A stretch of 41,982 nucleotides of DNA from Chrysophaeum taylorii (taxonomy: Eukaryota > Sar > Pelagophyceae > Pelagomonadales > Pelagomonadaceae), in contig JAQMWT010000180.1 in the NCBI GenBank assembly GCA_029834535.1, positions 1 through 41,982 on the forward strand. The letters run 5' to 3'. A program made the position numbers and the translations under genes. This document shows, piece after piece, positions 1 to 9,509 of this stretch (positions within the stretch are counted from its first letter, which is position 1; the number at the start of each line of letters is the position of its first letter). The notes beneath the pieces were generated by a model that was given only the letters and a program-made list of their open reading frames with translations, did not search any database and was not told the DNA's origin.

Positions 1-1101
1 AGCGGACTCGCTGCCTGACTAATCACCAACATAAAGATTGGATATCACTGCTGGGTGAATGATGATCTAATTGCAGCATTTGTATTCTCCCTGGACCCGG
101 TTCAAGAAATGACTGCAGAAAATCTCGATGCCCAAAAGGCTTCGAAGCTGAAGCGTCATGAAGCCGCTAACACCTGACGATGCAGAAACTCAAGAAAAGC
201 ATTCCCTCCGTGCCACCAAGCTTTCTGAGTACCAATGAGTGTGACTACCAAATCGTCCGAAGCGCAGGCTAATCATCCCCGCCGTGTGTCCCAATCTCAA
301 GGCCAACTCACAATTCTCTCGCTGAGATCGGCGACCGTTCGACCACTGACTTTTGCTACGCCACCAACGCCATGCTGCAAATTTCTGTGAGTGCTGAAGC
401 GGCCCGAACGGCCGTGCATCGCGAGCAGCAACTAATCCGAAACAACCGCGACACGCCCTGGAACGCCCAAGCCGCCGGCCTTCCGCGGCGGTTGAACAAG
501 TGGTGACATTTGACAATGATAGTGAGTAACAGCTCACCCTTAATCAGCACTGAGAACGACCTGTCTGCCTGACTCGATTCCGTGATCAAGTCCTTCAGTC
601 GCCATGATCAGGCCGCGACAAGTATGGATCCATCTACCAAACTCCTACAAGCCGGCAGCTGATCCGCCTTTGTTTCGAATAAGCGCTTCTAGCGCCGCGT
701 AGGTGCCGAGACACCGAGGCCCACAAATCCGCCGGCGGCGGTGATCGGAGATCTGCCACGGCGCTCCGAGGGCTCCACTGCAGTCTCAGGCGCCCTGACC
801 ACAGCGGTGCAAGGCCAGTGTCGCGTATCTCTGCTCTGGCGGCGTGCGTCACCGTCTGCGCCGCAGACAAAGACTGGTGGGCCCTCGCCTTTGGCGGCTG
901 GAAGGGTCGGCTCCTTGTGGCGCGTCACTAAGGCGCCATCAGGAACCCCCAAAAGATTGGCTATACGCGTACGGCTCGATCCTCCATCGTTAAAGGCGCC
1001 TTCGGCGTCTCATCGGATTACGCTGACAGGTGAAGCTTTGTGGCCTTTCCTATCTCTCCGCGCACCAGTACTCACTTTCATGGCGCTCTGGAGGCCCTTT
1101 T
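1..1101. other. No recognisable gene
   Basis: I see no convincing gene here. Open frames exist on both strands but none shows a recognisable domain, and those past about 740 are driven by GC-rich low-complexity sequence. Composition is intermediate, becoming GC-rich towards the right. It may be old transposon or intergenic DNA. Confidence 0.5.
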
Positions 1102-1182
1102 CCGCCACCTTTTCGCGCCTTCGGCGCCTTCGGCGCCTTCAGCGCCACCTTTTCGCGCCTTCGGCGCCGGCGCCTCGGCGCC
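1102..1182. repeat. GC-rich TTCGGCGCC microsatellite
   Basis: Imperfect tandem copies of ttcggcgcc, arranged as two blocks each opening with ccaccttttcgcgcc. The GGCGCC palindromes make it self-complementary. A run of T follows at about 1187-1200. Probably non-coding simple sequence. Confidence 0.8.
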
Positions 1183-1266
1183 GTACTTTTTTTTTTTTTT
1201 CCGGCCGGGGGTCCGTAAACGTCCCGTTTTTTTTTCTGTTTTGTCTGTTCTGTCCCTCGATTTAGG

Positions 1267-1312
1267 GTAAGGATCAGGTAGGCGCGAGAGTAAGGATCAG
1301 GTAGGCGCGAGA
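1267..1312. repeat. 23-nt direct repeat, two copies
   Basis: Two perfect tandem copies of a 23-nt unit beginning gtaaggatcaggtaggcgcg, immediately upstream of the helicase remnant. Function unknown. Confidence 0.9.
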
Positions 1313-1320
1313 GCCAGACA

Positions 1321-1830
1321 GTGATCCTCCAAGCCGTCTACGGCGACCTCGCAGACTATTTCCACGACCCGCGGCGGCTCTTTCAGCGCGCCATTCTCAC
1401 GCCCCGTCGAAACGATGTTGTCGATGCTGACAACGCGCGCATGACCGCGGCCTTTTTCCCGGAGACGAGGCGTCGGAGTTCTTTTCGGCTGGCTATGGTG
1501 GGTTGGAAGCCGACGCCTTGCTCTTTACAGTCGAGGTTTTCAATCCCTGACAACCAACGGCATGCTGACTTTGATCGCGAGCTTAAAGTCTTCGCAACCT
1601 CGACCCGTCGCACGGCCACTGCAACGGTACCAGATACATGATCGATCGTGTCGTTGTCACCGAGGCTCCTCCAACCTGTATCCCGTAAGGCCCGCCGACG
1701 CCAAACGATCACCAAGAGCCAGGGCCAGACGCCCCGCGAGGTCGGCGTCCTCTTGGCGAAGCCCGTCTTCTGCCACGTCCAGCTCTACGTGGCTCTCTGT
1801 CGATGGCAACCCCGAGATATCCTCTTCTGA
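1321..1830 (+). pseudogene. Degenerate Pif1-type DNA helicase, C-terminal part
   Basis: The C-terminal half of a Pif1-family (SF1B) helicase is readable only by changing frames, so this is a broken copy. In order: YGDL then RAILTPRRNDVVDADNARM (from 1321, resembling the R-AILTP-N--V--IN segment); SLTTNGM at about 1542; LRNLDPSHGHCNGTRYM at 1590-1640 (the family's LLRNLD--GLCNGTR signature); TKSQGQTPREVGVLLAKPVF and LYVALCRWQP at 1711-1810 (the NKAQGQT--RVGVYL--PVF--GQLYVALSR signature). The frame closes at a tga at about 1828. Such helicases occur as host genes, in Helitrons and in some DNA viruses; no Rep domain or N-terminal Walker motifs are visible in the window, so the source cannot be fixed. 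A mobile-element origin is favoured by the repeats that follow it. Confidence 0.75.
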
Positions 1831-1846
1831 GTCGACGACTCCACCC

Positions 1847-1962
1847 TACCCCAACGTGCTGCGCAATACCGATAAGCCCCCTCCGGCGTCTACACGCGCA
1901 CTGTAGGTGAACTTACTGGGACCAGGTGAACTTACTGGGTTTGAGGTTAAACGTAAACTGGA
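1847..1962 (+). repeat. Dispersed repeat, copy 1 (NVLRNTDKP end plus gtgaacttactggg)
   Basis: About 95 nt here are nearly identical to 3017-3115. Both copies encode an open tail ending VLRNTDKP..ASTRAL before a tag stop, and both run into tandem gtgaacttactggg units. Copy 1 directly follows the Pif1 remnant, so the shared block may be the 3' end of the same mobile element. That link is inference. Confidence 0.7.
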
Positions 1963-3016
1963 CCAGGTAAGTTGTGAAAATTGAAATGGGGCTTTGAAAA
2001 AACCGGAAATGAGTCGGAACGACTTCATAAAGGCGAGTGTATTGTACCGAATTGGCACCTGGAAGGTGAGGTGGCGGGCGAGGTGTGAACCAAGTTTACA
2101 GAAGTGGGCTTAAATTGGGTGGTGAACTTACCTGGAGCTTGGCAAGTACTAGCTAGGGAATAGAAAGGCATAGGCACCGTGATGAGCTTGCCCGCCACTT
2201 GGTTTAAGACCTGTAGCTCAGCGGACTCCCGGAAGCCATAGCCGTCTATTCGGCGTCGGCGCGTTGATAATGCGCCTTCGCCGTTATCCGCCACTTTCGG
2301 TCCTTGGTCGGCGCGGTCGCGCTGCGGCTCGCATTTCGGCGCCTTCGGGCTCCGGTGAGTTCGGGATTTTCGAATGCTTGCCCGGGACGAGTGTAAGCAT
2401 ATACTGGCCGCTTGTGAAAGGTCGGTCAAAGCTGATTGGATGGCAGCCGTGCGCAATTAGGATAAATAACTGCGATGAACGGAACGCTCCAAAAGTTCTG
2501 TTGGTCTACTATCCAAACCGTACTAGTGTCGGGTAACTAATCAAGCGGCCTACGATGTGTCATGGGCGTCGACCTTAACAAGGATCATATTTTTGGGAGT
2601 GATGCGACGAACGCCTACATGACCGATAAGCCTTTACGCCAACCCACGAATAGGGTCGAATTTTTATCCGGAGGTGAGCATGCGAAACGATTTCGGAGAA
2701 ATTTCCAAAAGCCCAACAAAAACTGGGCGGGGGGGGGGGGGGGGCGCAGCTACAAGATCGAGTTACAGAATCTACCCAAACCAATAACGCAAATGGGTAA
2801 GAGGATCGGAATCCTGTGAATCCCGAAACCCTCCACGGTTGCCGATGGCTTTGTTTCAGACGATCTGAAAGTGTTCGTATCAAAAACGAACTTGACTCCA
2901 AGAACAGTTGTTGGCGAAAAACCTTACCAGAGTCTTGCTGCTATTACGAAGGCACTCGAACGAGCTTGGTGGTTGTTATGAGCACCGAGGTGTATCGAGG
3001 GGGGATGGGACTTCCA
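1963..3016. other. No recognisable gene; contains a poly-G run
   Basis: Open frames are short and show no recognisable domain. A run of about 18 G sits at 2729-2746, followed by cgcagc. The stretch probably belongs to the same decayed repeat region as its flanks. Confidence 0.5.
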
Positions 3017-3130
3017 CCATACCCACACGTGCTGCGCAATACCGATAAGCCCCTCCTGGCGTCGACACGCGCACTGTAGGTGAACTTACTGGGACCAGGT
3101 GAACTTACTGGGGTTTGGAGTGGGAAGGTG
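3017..3130 (+). repeat. Dispersed repeat, copy 2
   Basis: Second copy of the block at 1847-1962, starting at the ccatacccac segment and ending in aggtgaacttactggg units. It carries the same peptide tail VLRNTDKP..ASTRAL. No helicase signature is visible upstream of this copy, so it looks like a truncated 3' end. Confidence 0.75.
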
Positions 3131-3432
3131 AACATCTGGGGTTTGAGATGGGACTAGGTGAACTTAGTGACAGGTGAACTTACTGGGATCAAGTGAACTT
3201 ATGGGTTTTTAGAGTGAAAACGCTACGGCTACGGATGATGATCTAACTTAGGGAGGTGAGACGACGAGCTCGAAGGAGAGTGGGGTGAGTAGATGTGAGC
3301 ACGAGTGGGCTTACGCCGAACTTACTGGGGTTAGAGATTGGGACTAGGTGAACTTACTGGGACCAGGTGAACTTACTGGGGTTAGAGATTGGGACCAGGT
3401 GAACTTACTGGCGAACTTACTGGCCTGCACTT
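3131..3432. repeat. Irregular array of (ag)gtgaacttactggg
   Basis: At least seven perfect or near-perfect copies of the 14-16 nt motif, several joined by 'accag' or by 'ggttagagattgggac', with degenerate spacing and a non-repeat stretch at about 3205-3310. The array stops about 30 nt before the stop codon of the exonuclease gene, so it may lie in that gene's 3' UTR. Spacing is too irregular for CRISPR and the genome is eukaryotic. Confidence 0.8.
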
Positions 3433-3461
3433 GTGGTTATTTATTTTTATTTTAATAAGAA

Positions 3462-5495
3462 CTACTTGCCGCCGCGCTTGGTGCGCTTCCGTTCTCGGCG
3501 GCGCTTGGTGCTCCTAAACTCGTCGGCAATGGATGTCGGAAGGTTGGCCGGGTCGTCGTCTTCTTCTTGAGAAGAAGAAGCAGCAGCAGCAGCAGCAGCA
3601 GCCGGCGAGCAAAAAAAATCGTCTTGTTCGCGGCGAGGTCGTTTTTGGTTCGAGTTCTGGATGCCGCGAATGATGTCGGAGGGGTGGGGGGCGGCGACGG
3701 GCGGTTCGGGGAGCGCGGGCGGCGCGGGTTCGGGAAGGACGGGCGCGGCGAGGAGCGCGCGCCAGATGGCGAGCGGCTCTCCTCGGAGGGCCGAAGGGTC
3801 GGAGAACCAGCCGGCGCGCGCGGCGAGATTCATTATCGGGTGGTCCGTCGTCGTCGTCGTTTGGTCCGTCGTCGGCTCGAGGTCGAGGGGCGGGAGGCGA
3901 CCCAATAAAGCGACCGTAGGAGAGGGGTTCTGGACGAGAGTTCGTCGGTGGGGCGCGGACTGGGGTCTGATGTTGGGGTCCACGAGGACGGTCTCGAAGA
4001 AGAAGGGGCGAACATCCTCGTCGTCGTCGTCGTCTATAGGCGGCGAAAGACTCCCGGGACCGTCGTCGGGAAGATCGTCGAGGGCTCGTCGGACGAGATC
4101 GGCGATGGCCGCGGCCCAGAGATGGCGGTCGGGGTGCGCCGGCAGGAAGCCGCGGGGTCCGGCGACGTGGTGGACGCGGTCGGGCGTGGTGGGCCGGGAG
4201 GTGGCGACGGCGACGAGCTTGTCGAGCGACAGGACGTAGCCGGGGGATTCGTCGAGTTCTCGCGCGGTCATATCGCGCCAGTCCCAGAGGGCCTTCGCGA
4301 CGGCCTCGTGAACGTTGCCGCCGCGTTTCGCAACGTGGGAGCGCCAGGCGTTTGGATCGAAGCGCGGCATCGAAAAGCGGCGACGGCAGACGCGTCGCGA
4401 GGCCTCGAGGACGGCCAGCGTCTCGGTCGGGCCGAGTTCTCGGCGGAGGACGTCGTAGACGAAGAGCAAATAATGGGTGTCGCGGCGCGCGTAGGCCCGC
4501 ATCGGGGTCGGAAGCGGACGTTGGCGCCAGTCGGCGCGCTGGAAGTGGCGCTTGGCCGCGCGGCCGTCGAACCCCGCGTGGCGTCGCAAAAGTTCGGCCA
4601 GCGACTTGGACGCGTACCCGAGGCGATCGCAGGCGACGGCCGTGTCGAAGAGGTTGACGACGTACAATCCGAGGTCTCTTTCGAGCCACACGATATCCGA
4701 ATCGGCGCCGTGGAGCACCTTGACGACGCCGGGATCGGCGAGGTAAGGTCCGAGGACGCGCGGTAGGCTCGCGCGGACGTCGCTCGCGAGAACGTCGACG
4801 AGATAATCCTTCCGCGGAGAGCGTCGCGTCACTTGGACGAGACACAACAACCCGTGGAAGGACCGCCACGAATGGTGTTCGAGGTCGACCGCGAGCTCGG
4901 TGGCGCCCTCGAGCTCGCGACCCATGGCCGCGACCCCGGCAGCCGTGTCTACCCATCGCCACTCGGAGTCGTCCGAATCGCCGCACTCCGAGTCGTCGAA
5001 GTGAGACGGAGACGCTTCGAGAGGCGCCGGCGGCGGCGCCTGGAGCTGGGAAACCGGGGCCGTCCACTCCCGGAGCTCGGCGTCGAACGGGTGCTCATCC
5101 TCCGAACGACTCTCGCGCCCGTCCCAAGGACGCGGAGAGAAGATCGCCGTCCTCGCCCGTTCCGTCAGAAACGGCTCGGGCTTTGTCGTTGTCGAGTCGA
5201 CGACCTCCACATCGGGCGCGCCGGCCTTCTCGCGGCGCTCCGCGCTCATCGCGGCGTCGGCGTCCTCCAGCAGACCCTCCACAAAGTCGAGAGCCCGGTC
5301 GAAGAGCTGGTCCTCATCCTCGGTCTCCTCGCCGCCGACGACGAGCGCCAGCACCTTTCGCACGCCCTCGGCCGCCGCGTCGGCCTCGACACCCCATTCG
5401 GCCGACATTGCCGTCGCGAAACCGAACTCGGACGCACCCGGCACCTTGTTCGCCGCCTGCGTCGTCCTCAACATCGCGCCCAGCAGCTCTTCCAT
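3462..5495 (-). CDS. RRP6: Rrp6/EXOSC10-type 3'-5' exoribonuclease
   Basis: Nuclear exosome-associated 3'-5' exonuclease acting in rRNA, snoRNA and nuclear RNA processing and decay. The 677-residue frame is continuous. Residues 1-85 resemble the PMC2NT (Rrp47/C1D-binding) region. The DEDDy exonuclease domain spans about 185-370: Exo I LAVDLEHHSW (D204, E206), Exo II HGADSDIVWLERDLGLYVVNLFDT (D267), Exo III YARRDTHYLL (Y335, D339). All catalytic acids are present. An HRDC-like helical domain follows at about 380-445. The C-terminus is low complexity, with an Ala run encoded by cag/gca triplets and a basic KRRRERKRTKR tail suited to nuclear localisation. The start at 5495 lies about 100 nt from the divergent sulfotransferase start, implying a shared promoter. 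No introns are needed. Confidence 0.93.
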   Translation of the reverse strand: MEELLGAMLRTTQAANKVPGASEFGFATAMSAEWGVEADAAAEGVRKVLALVVGGEETEDEDQLFDRALDFVEGLLEDADAAMSAERREKAGAPDVEVVDSTTTKPEPFLTERARTAIFSPRPWDGRESRSEDEHPFDAELREWTAPVSQLQAPPPAPLEASPSHFDDSECGDSDDSEWRWVDTAAGVAAMGRELEGATELAVDLEHHSWRSFHGLLCLVQVTRRSPRKDYLVDVLASDVRASLPRVLGPYLADPGVVKVLHGADSDIVWLERDLGLYVVNLFDTAVACDRLGYASKSLAELLRRHAGFDGRAAKRHFQRADWRQRPLPTPMRAYARRDTHYLLFVYDVLRRELGPTETLAVLEASRRVCRRRFSMPRFDPNAWRSHVAKRGGNVHEAVAKALWDWRDMTARELDESPGYVLSLDKLVAVATSRPTTPDRVHHVAGPRGFLPAHPDRHLWAAAIADLVRRALDDLPDDGPGSLSPPIDDDDDEDVRPFFFETVLVDPNIRPQSAPHRRTLVQNPSPTVALLGRLPPLDLEPTTDQTTTTTDHPIMNLAARAGWFSDPSALRGEPLAIWRALLAAPVLPEPAPPALPEPPVAAPHPSDIIRGIQNSNQKRPRREQDDFFCSPAAAAAAAASSSQEEDDDPANLPTSIADEFRSTKRRRERKRTKRGGK

Positions 5496-5597
5496 CTTCT
5501 TGCTCTGCGTAATATAGTAGTAAGGATAATTAATAACCCTCTACTTTTTTAACAATGGGGTCTAAATAAATAAACCCTCGAGATGAGATGAGATGAG

Positions 5598-6665
5598 ATG
5601 ATGCTCTCCTTGTCCTTGGTCGTCGTGGCTAGGGCGTCGTCGTGCGAGATCGGACCCGGGCGGCCGGACGTGCTGATCGTGGGCGCCGTCAAGGCCGGCA
5701 CGACGGCGCTCTTCGGCGCGCTGTCGCGCGGGAGGAAGGAGGTCTACTACTTCAACAACGACGATCGCTACGAGCGCGGCGTTGATTTTTACGCCGATCA
5801 GCTGCGATGCGGGGACGTCGATGCGACCCCGCTCTACCTCGTGCACCCGGTCGCGCTGCAGCGCGCCGCCTTGGACGTGCCGTGGGCTACCTGGATCGTC
5901 CTCGTTCGCGAGCCCGTCGACCGAGCGTTCTCTCATTACAACATGCTGCTGCGGTTCGCGGCCAACGAACGTCGACGAAAAGGAGCGACCGGACCCGACG
6001 ACTCGGAGTTCGAGGAGGTTATTGCGCCCGAGGTTGCCTGTTACCATGCGACGAGAGCGGGCTTCGAGGACTGCGTTCGAACGCGGGTCGGGGGAACCTT
6101 CGCCGAACTATTACCCCCCGAGGGAAAACTCAAGGAGTTCGGCGCGCTCAACGGCCTCCTCTCGCAGGGTATGATGGCGCCCCAGCTCGAGCGCGCGAGG
6201 GCCTTCGGCCCCGCAAAACTCCTCGCCGTGTCGCAGCGCGCCCTCTACGACGACGGATCCGCCGTTCTCCGCGCCCTGCTCGCGCTCCTCGGCAGAGAGC
6301 CTACCGGCGCGCCCTTGCGCCGCTACGAGTCGCTCTCCGACCACACCCACTTCGACACTCACGGTGCTAGTAGCTATTATTTATCGTGCGTCGTCGTCGG
6401 TTCACTTCGCTTCGCGCGCAGATGGAGCAGGCCCCTTTGGCGGCCACAGACATCGCGTCAACGCCACGACCCTCGCCCGCTTAGACGCGCTCTTCGAACG
6501 CCCGAACCGCGCGCTCGCTCGTATCCTCTTCTCGTGTGGCACTACGACCGTCGTCGACGCTACCGTCGGCTTCCGCGACCGTGAGTCTCGTCTCTTTTTG
6601 TTCAAACTCCGCCCCCAGACGACGCGCACTGGCTCCCCCAATGCCCCGACCCGCCGGACCTCTAG
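5598..6665 (+). CDS. Sulfotransferase (PAPS-dependent), spliced
   Basis: Transfers sulfate from PAPS to an unknown, probably carbohydrate, acceptor; most similar in style to heparan-sulfate-type Golgi sulfotransferases. The N-terminus MMLSLSLVVVARA could be a short signal or anchor. The 5'-phosphosulfate loop is VGAVKAGTTAL (residues 28-38) and the 3'-phosphate site is VLVREPVDRAFSHYN (101-115). The frame runs openly to 6584, but a GT-AG intron at 6364-6421 (58 nt) restores a better C-terminal frame containing LARLDALFERPNRALAR. A second intron is needed to reach a stop: either 6581-6618 (38 nt, gtgagt..cag) or 6521-6618 (98 nt, gtatcc..cag). Both give the ending HDAHWLPQCPDPPDL and a tag at 6663-6665. 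The longer intron is the more usual size. Exon ends are therefore uncertain. Confidence 0.8.
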
Positions 6666-6865
6666 TCTCCCTCGTATCTACTACTCGAATCAGTACTATA
6701 AGCTGGCATCGGTGGTGCGGGATTCATGGCTTGGGTGGAGGAATGCACCTCGCGCGTTGCACGCCGTCGTCGTCGAATGTCTCGGGGAGGTGGCCGGAGA
6801 TGATGGTCGCGCCCCCGTCATAGACTAGAGCGAGTGGGCCACAACATGTCCCGCCACTCCTAACC

Positions 6866-7393
6866 TCAGCCGCCGCGGTCCTCGCCGTACTTCCCGCGGA
6901 AAGTGTCGATCGCCTTCCCGCCTTTGACGCCGGCGGCGGCGGGCTTCCAATTTGGGTCTTCCTTGCGGTTCCGTTTGTCGAACTCAATCTGCTTGCGGGT
7001 CTCCTCGCGCTGGCGCTTGGCCTCGGCCTGCTCGGCAGCGCGGCGGCGCTCGGCGTCGCGCCGCGCTTGTTGCTTGAGCGTGAGCTTCTCTTCACCCCTC
7101 TCGAGCTTGCGCTCGAGGGTCGCGAGAGCGACGCGCGCGGCCGATGCGTCGACCTCGGGGGCCACAAGGAAACGGCCCGCATCGGTTACCTCTTCCGCAA
7201 ACCCGAGCGCATGCAGGAGGGCCATCGCTTCGGGGACAGCAGCGAGCTTGGTCCCCGCGTTGCCGTCGAGGCGGATGCGCCGGAATTTTGGGTTTCCGGG
7301 TTCCGAGGCGAGGTTCCCGACAACGGTCCGGAGGACGCCCGCCGCCGCGGCCGCAGGCACGGCCTCGGAGGACCGGAGGACTAAGTCCGACAT
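6866..7393 (-). CDS. PUB-domain protein (p97/Cdc48 cofactor-like)
   Basis: A 175-residue protein. Residues about 15-85 fit the PUB/PUG fold found in peptide:N-glycanase and UBXN6-type proteins, which binds the C-terminus of the AAA ATPase p97/Cdc48: LRTVVGNLASEPGNPKFRRI, then GNAGTKLAAVPEAMALLHALGF. Residues about 88-145 form a highly charged helix (RRDAERRRAAEQAEAKRQRE), probably coiled coil. The C-terminus GGKAIDTFRGKYGEDRGG is short and basic. No UBX or transglutaminase domain is present, so the specific partner is unknown. The start codon at 7393 is the first ATG of the frame. It is convergent with the sulfotransferase gene (about 200 nt apart) and co-oriented with the gene upstream. Confidence 0.75.
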   Translation of the reverse strand: MSDLVLRSSEAVPAAAAAGVLRTVVGNLASEPGNPKFRRIRLDGNAGTKLAAVPEAMALLHALGFAEEVTDAGRFLVAPEVDASAARVALATLERKLERGEEKLTLKQQARRDAERRRAAEQAEAKRQREETRKQIEFDKRNRKEDPNWKPAAAGVKGGKAIDTFRGKYGEDRGG

Positions 7394-7532
7394 GACGAGA
7401 CTGGAGAATTAAAATTCACTTCTTAAAAAAAACGTGGGGCACTGGGTGCCCCATGGCGGCCGTTGCAACAACCACAACGGAAAAAAAAATGGATCCTCTG
7501 CTCTTACAAAAAAAAGGTAGTCGGTCTATACT

Positions 7533-8111
7533 CTACTGCTGCGCTTCGGTCCGACGCCGTCGATGGCGACGCTTGTGGTGCCGAGGGGGTGAGATGCCGT
7601 GGATAATGCGGTGGAAGGTCGTCTCATCCTTGACGTCGCCCGGGTCGACGAAGACGAGAAAGGAGCGGCCGACGTCATCGGGGAGCGCGAAGGTCCGGAG
7701 TCGCGAAGGGTCATTCGGCGGCGTCAGGGGAATGACGTCCGTGGGCGGGGCGTCGCGGTGCTGCTCGGCGCCGAAGGGGGTGTAGGTGGTAATACGGAGA
7801 CGGTCCATCTTGTCGTCGCTGGAGATGAGCTCGAGGCGGCCGACTGTCTTGCTCGAGAAGGTCTTGAGGAGGTACGCACCGACGGAGAGGGAGGAAACAC
7901 CAATGAGGCCGACGAGGGGGGCGTTACTCGCGATGGCACCGTCGGGATTGACCATCAGGGCGTCGACGCCCACGTAGCTCATCCAGCACGCGGTGTAGAC
8001 CCCGCCGAGCGCCGATATGTACTTGAACTTGTAGCTCTGGTCCGCTTCGTATAACAGTTTTTTCGTCGTCGTCGAAGCGAGTCGCCGCTGGAACGCGGCG
8101 CGAAGCATCAT
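7533..8111 (-). CDS. TMEM223/TMEM70-like mitochondrial membrane protein
   Basis: A 192-residue protein starting with an amphipathic basic segment (MMLRAAFQRRLASTTTKKLL) typical of a mitochondrial presequence. Two hydrophobic segments follow at about 31-52 and 64-83 (ISALGGVYTACWMSYVGVDA; PLVGLIGVSSLSVGAYLLK), then GRLELISSDDKMDRLRITTYTPFG, which matches the TMEM70/TMEM186/TMEM223 superfamily pattern of two helices followed by a beta segment ending in 'T-PFG'. Animal family members act in assembly of respiratory complexes; that role here is inference. The tail is very basic (HHKRRHRRRR). Its start is only 54 nt from the divergent dioxygenase start, so promoter elements must be shared or overlap. 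Confidence 0.6.
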   Translation of the reverse strand: MMLRAAFQRRLASTTTKKLLYEADQSYKFKYISALGGVYTACWMSYVGVDALMVNPDGAIASNAPLVGLIGVSSLSVGAYLLKTFSSKTVGRLELISSDDKMDRLRITTYTPFGAEQHRDAPPTDVIPLTPPNDPSRLRTFALPDDVGRSFLVFVDPGDVKDETTFHRIIHGISPPRHHKRRHRRRRTEAQQ

Positions 8112-8165
8112 CGCTGCTCACACCACTTCCACTTATTATTAGGATTAGGGTAGGGAAGAGAGCGC

Positions 8166-9020
8166 ATGGAGGAGCGGCGGCAAAAGAAGCTTGCAGCGCT
8201 CGTCGCGAAACGCAACTGTGCCGAGCTCCAAGACAAGCTCCAGCTCAAACTGTGGCTCGAGGGCCTCAAGGCGCGTACGCGCGTCCCCAAGGATGAGGCC
8301 CAGGGCGTAGTCGCCGCCTTCCGGCGCGACGGCGTGTGCCGCATCCCAGGGTGCGTCGACGCTGCGACGGTGCGCAAATGCCGGGAGCACGCGAGCGAGC
8401 GGGTCGCTCGCATACTCGGCGAAGTGTCGCGTCGCGGCCTGAATCCCGAGGGCCTCAAGACCCGCGAGATTGTGAGTCGGTCGCGCGGCCGCTTCGACGT
8501 CGCCTTGGACGACCGGCTCGCCTGGACCGGCGGTTGGGTCGGTATCGTGCGCCGGATCCTCGGCGCCGCCTGCGAGCTCCTCAAGTCGGGCGTCGTCGTC
8601 GCTTTGCCCGGCGCTCAAGCCCAGCAGATCCACGTCGATGGTAAATCGTTGTTCGACGGAGACGACTTCGTGCCTCTCCCGCCCCACTGTCTCACCGTTT
8701 TTGTCCCCCTTGTCGACCTCCGACCCGAACTCGGCCCTACCGAGTTCTTTCCCGGCTCTCATCTCGCCGACTCGACGGTCTTTGACGCGGCGATGCGCGG
8801 CGACGCCGACTCCGTGACCTTCGACGACGCCGTAGCCGGAGATGCCATCCTCTTCGATTACCGCATCAAACACCGCGGCCTCGCCAACACGCACACCCAC
8901 CCGCGCCCCCTCCTCTATTTTACTTATGCCAAGCCCTGGTTCAGAGATGCAACGAACTACTCCTCCCTCCCCCTCGCCGATGATGATGATGATTCGTCCA
9001 TTATGGGTATGATATCCTAG
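8166..9020 (+). CDS. Phytanoyl-CoA dioxygenase-family protein (PhyH)
   Basis: An Fe(II)/2-oxoglutarate oxygenase of the PhyH family, 284 residues. The iron ligands are visible as H156-V-D158 in QQIHVDGK and H236 in YRIKHRGLAN, and the 2-oxoglutarate-binding Arg is R247 in HPRPLLYFTY. FVPLVDLRPELGPTEFFPGSH is the family's conserved central strand. The first 45 residues are a charged helix with no targeting signal. The substrate cannot be told from sequence; members act on branched acyl-CoA and many secondary metabolites. The last 20 residues include an Asp run. The start ATG lies in 'gagcgcatgga', 54 nt from the divergent gene. No intron required. Confidence 0.85.
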   Translation: MEERRQKKLAALVAKRNCAELQDKLQLKLWLEGLKARTRVPKDEAQGVVAAFRRDGVCRIPGCVDAATVRKCREHASERVARILGEVSRRGLNPEGLKTREIVSRSRGRFDVALDDRLAWTGGWVGIVRRILGAACELLKSGVVVALPGAQAQQIHVDGKSLFDGDDFVPLPPHCLTVFVPLVDLRPELGPTEFFPGSHLADSTVFDAAMRGDADSVTFDDAVAGDAILFDYRIKHRGLANTHTHPRPLLYFTYAKPWFRDATNYSSLPLADDDDDSSIMGMIS

Positions 9021-9509
9021 TACGAGCAGCAACGAAAAGCGGCCGCGCGGAATACTTATTGGTTTGAATTATTATTTTCGTCGCGACTATCGTCCACGGA
9101 TGGTCGTCCGCGGATGCTCGCGCCTGCTTACCCCATCACGTCGCTCGCGGTGGATCAATCTTCGGAAATGAATGGTGCGGTAAGATGTAGATAGAGCCAG
9201 AAAGAAGAAGAAAAGAAGGCGGTCTTGAAGAAGAAAGCGAACAACAACAAACGGCGGAGCCGAGTTTTGATAATAGGGCGAGATCGCTGGCGCAGACATA
9301 CACGGGTGGTAGGTCGCTCACCTCACGAGGTGGTCGTTAGGAGGAAGGAGTATATGGAGGAGAATAAGAAGATAAAGAAGAAGAAGAAGAAGGAGAACCA
9401 CGGCACGTTGTAAAGAGAGACGTCGTCGTGCACGGTGGCGAGGGGTCCCACCACGAGAGGTGAGTACGTACTCGTTTGAGACAATTGGCGCGTCCCCAAA
9501 GCGAGCACG
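9021..9509. other. Intergenic / UTR, no gene seen
   Basis: Between the ends of two convergent genes. It holds purine-rich AAGAAG runs at about 9200-9240 and 9361-9395. Open frames here are short and lack domains; the apparent minus-strand frame at 9323-9509 is an out-of-frame continuation of the SR-protein tail. Probably 3' UTRs. Confidence 0.6.

Noticed and set aside
741..1265. 174-residue + strand frame
   Set aside because: Built largely from the TTCGGCGCC repeat and homopolymers; no domain.
3131..3432. CRISPR-like array
   Set aside because: Spacing is irregular, units vary and the genome is eukaryotic.
3661..4766. Long + strand frames opposite the exonuclease gene
   Set aside because: They are antisense to the conserved DEDDy domain and reflect GC-rich codon bias; no domains are visible.
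6364..6828. Separate 154-residue gene after the sulfotransferase
   Set aside because: Its useful part is exon 2 of the sulfotransferase (LARLDALFERPN..) and the rest is intron and downstream sequence.
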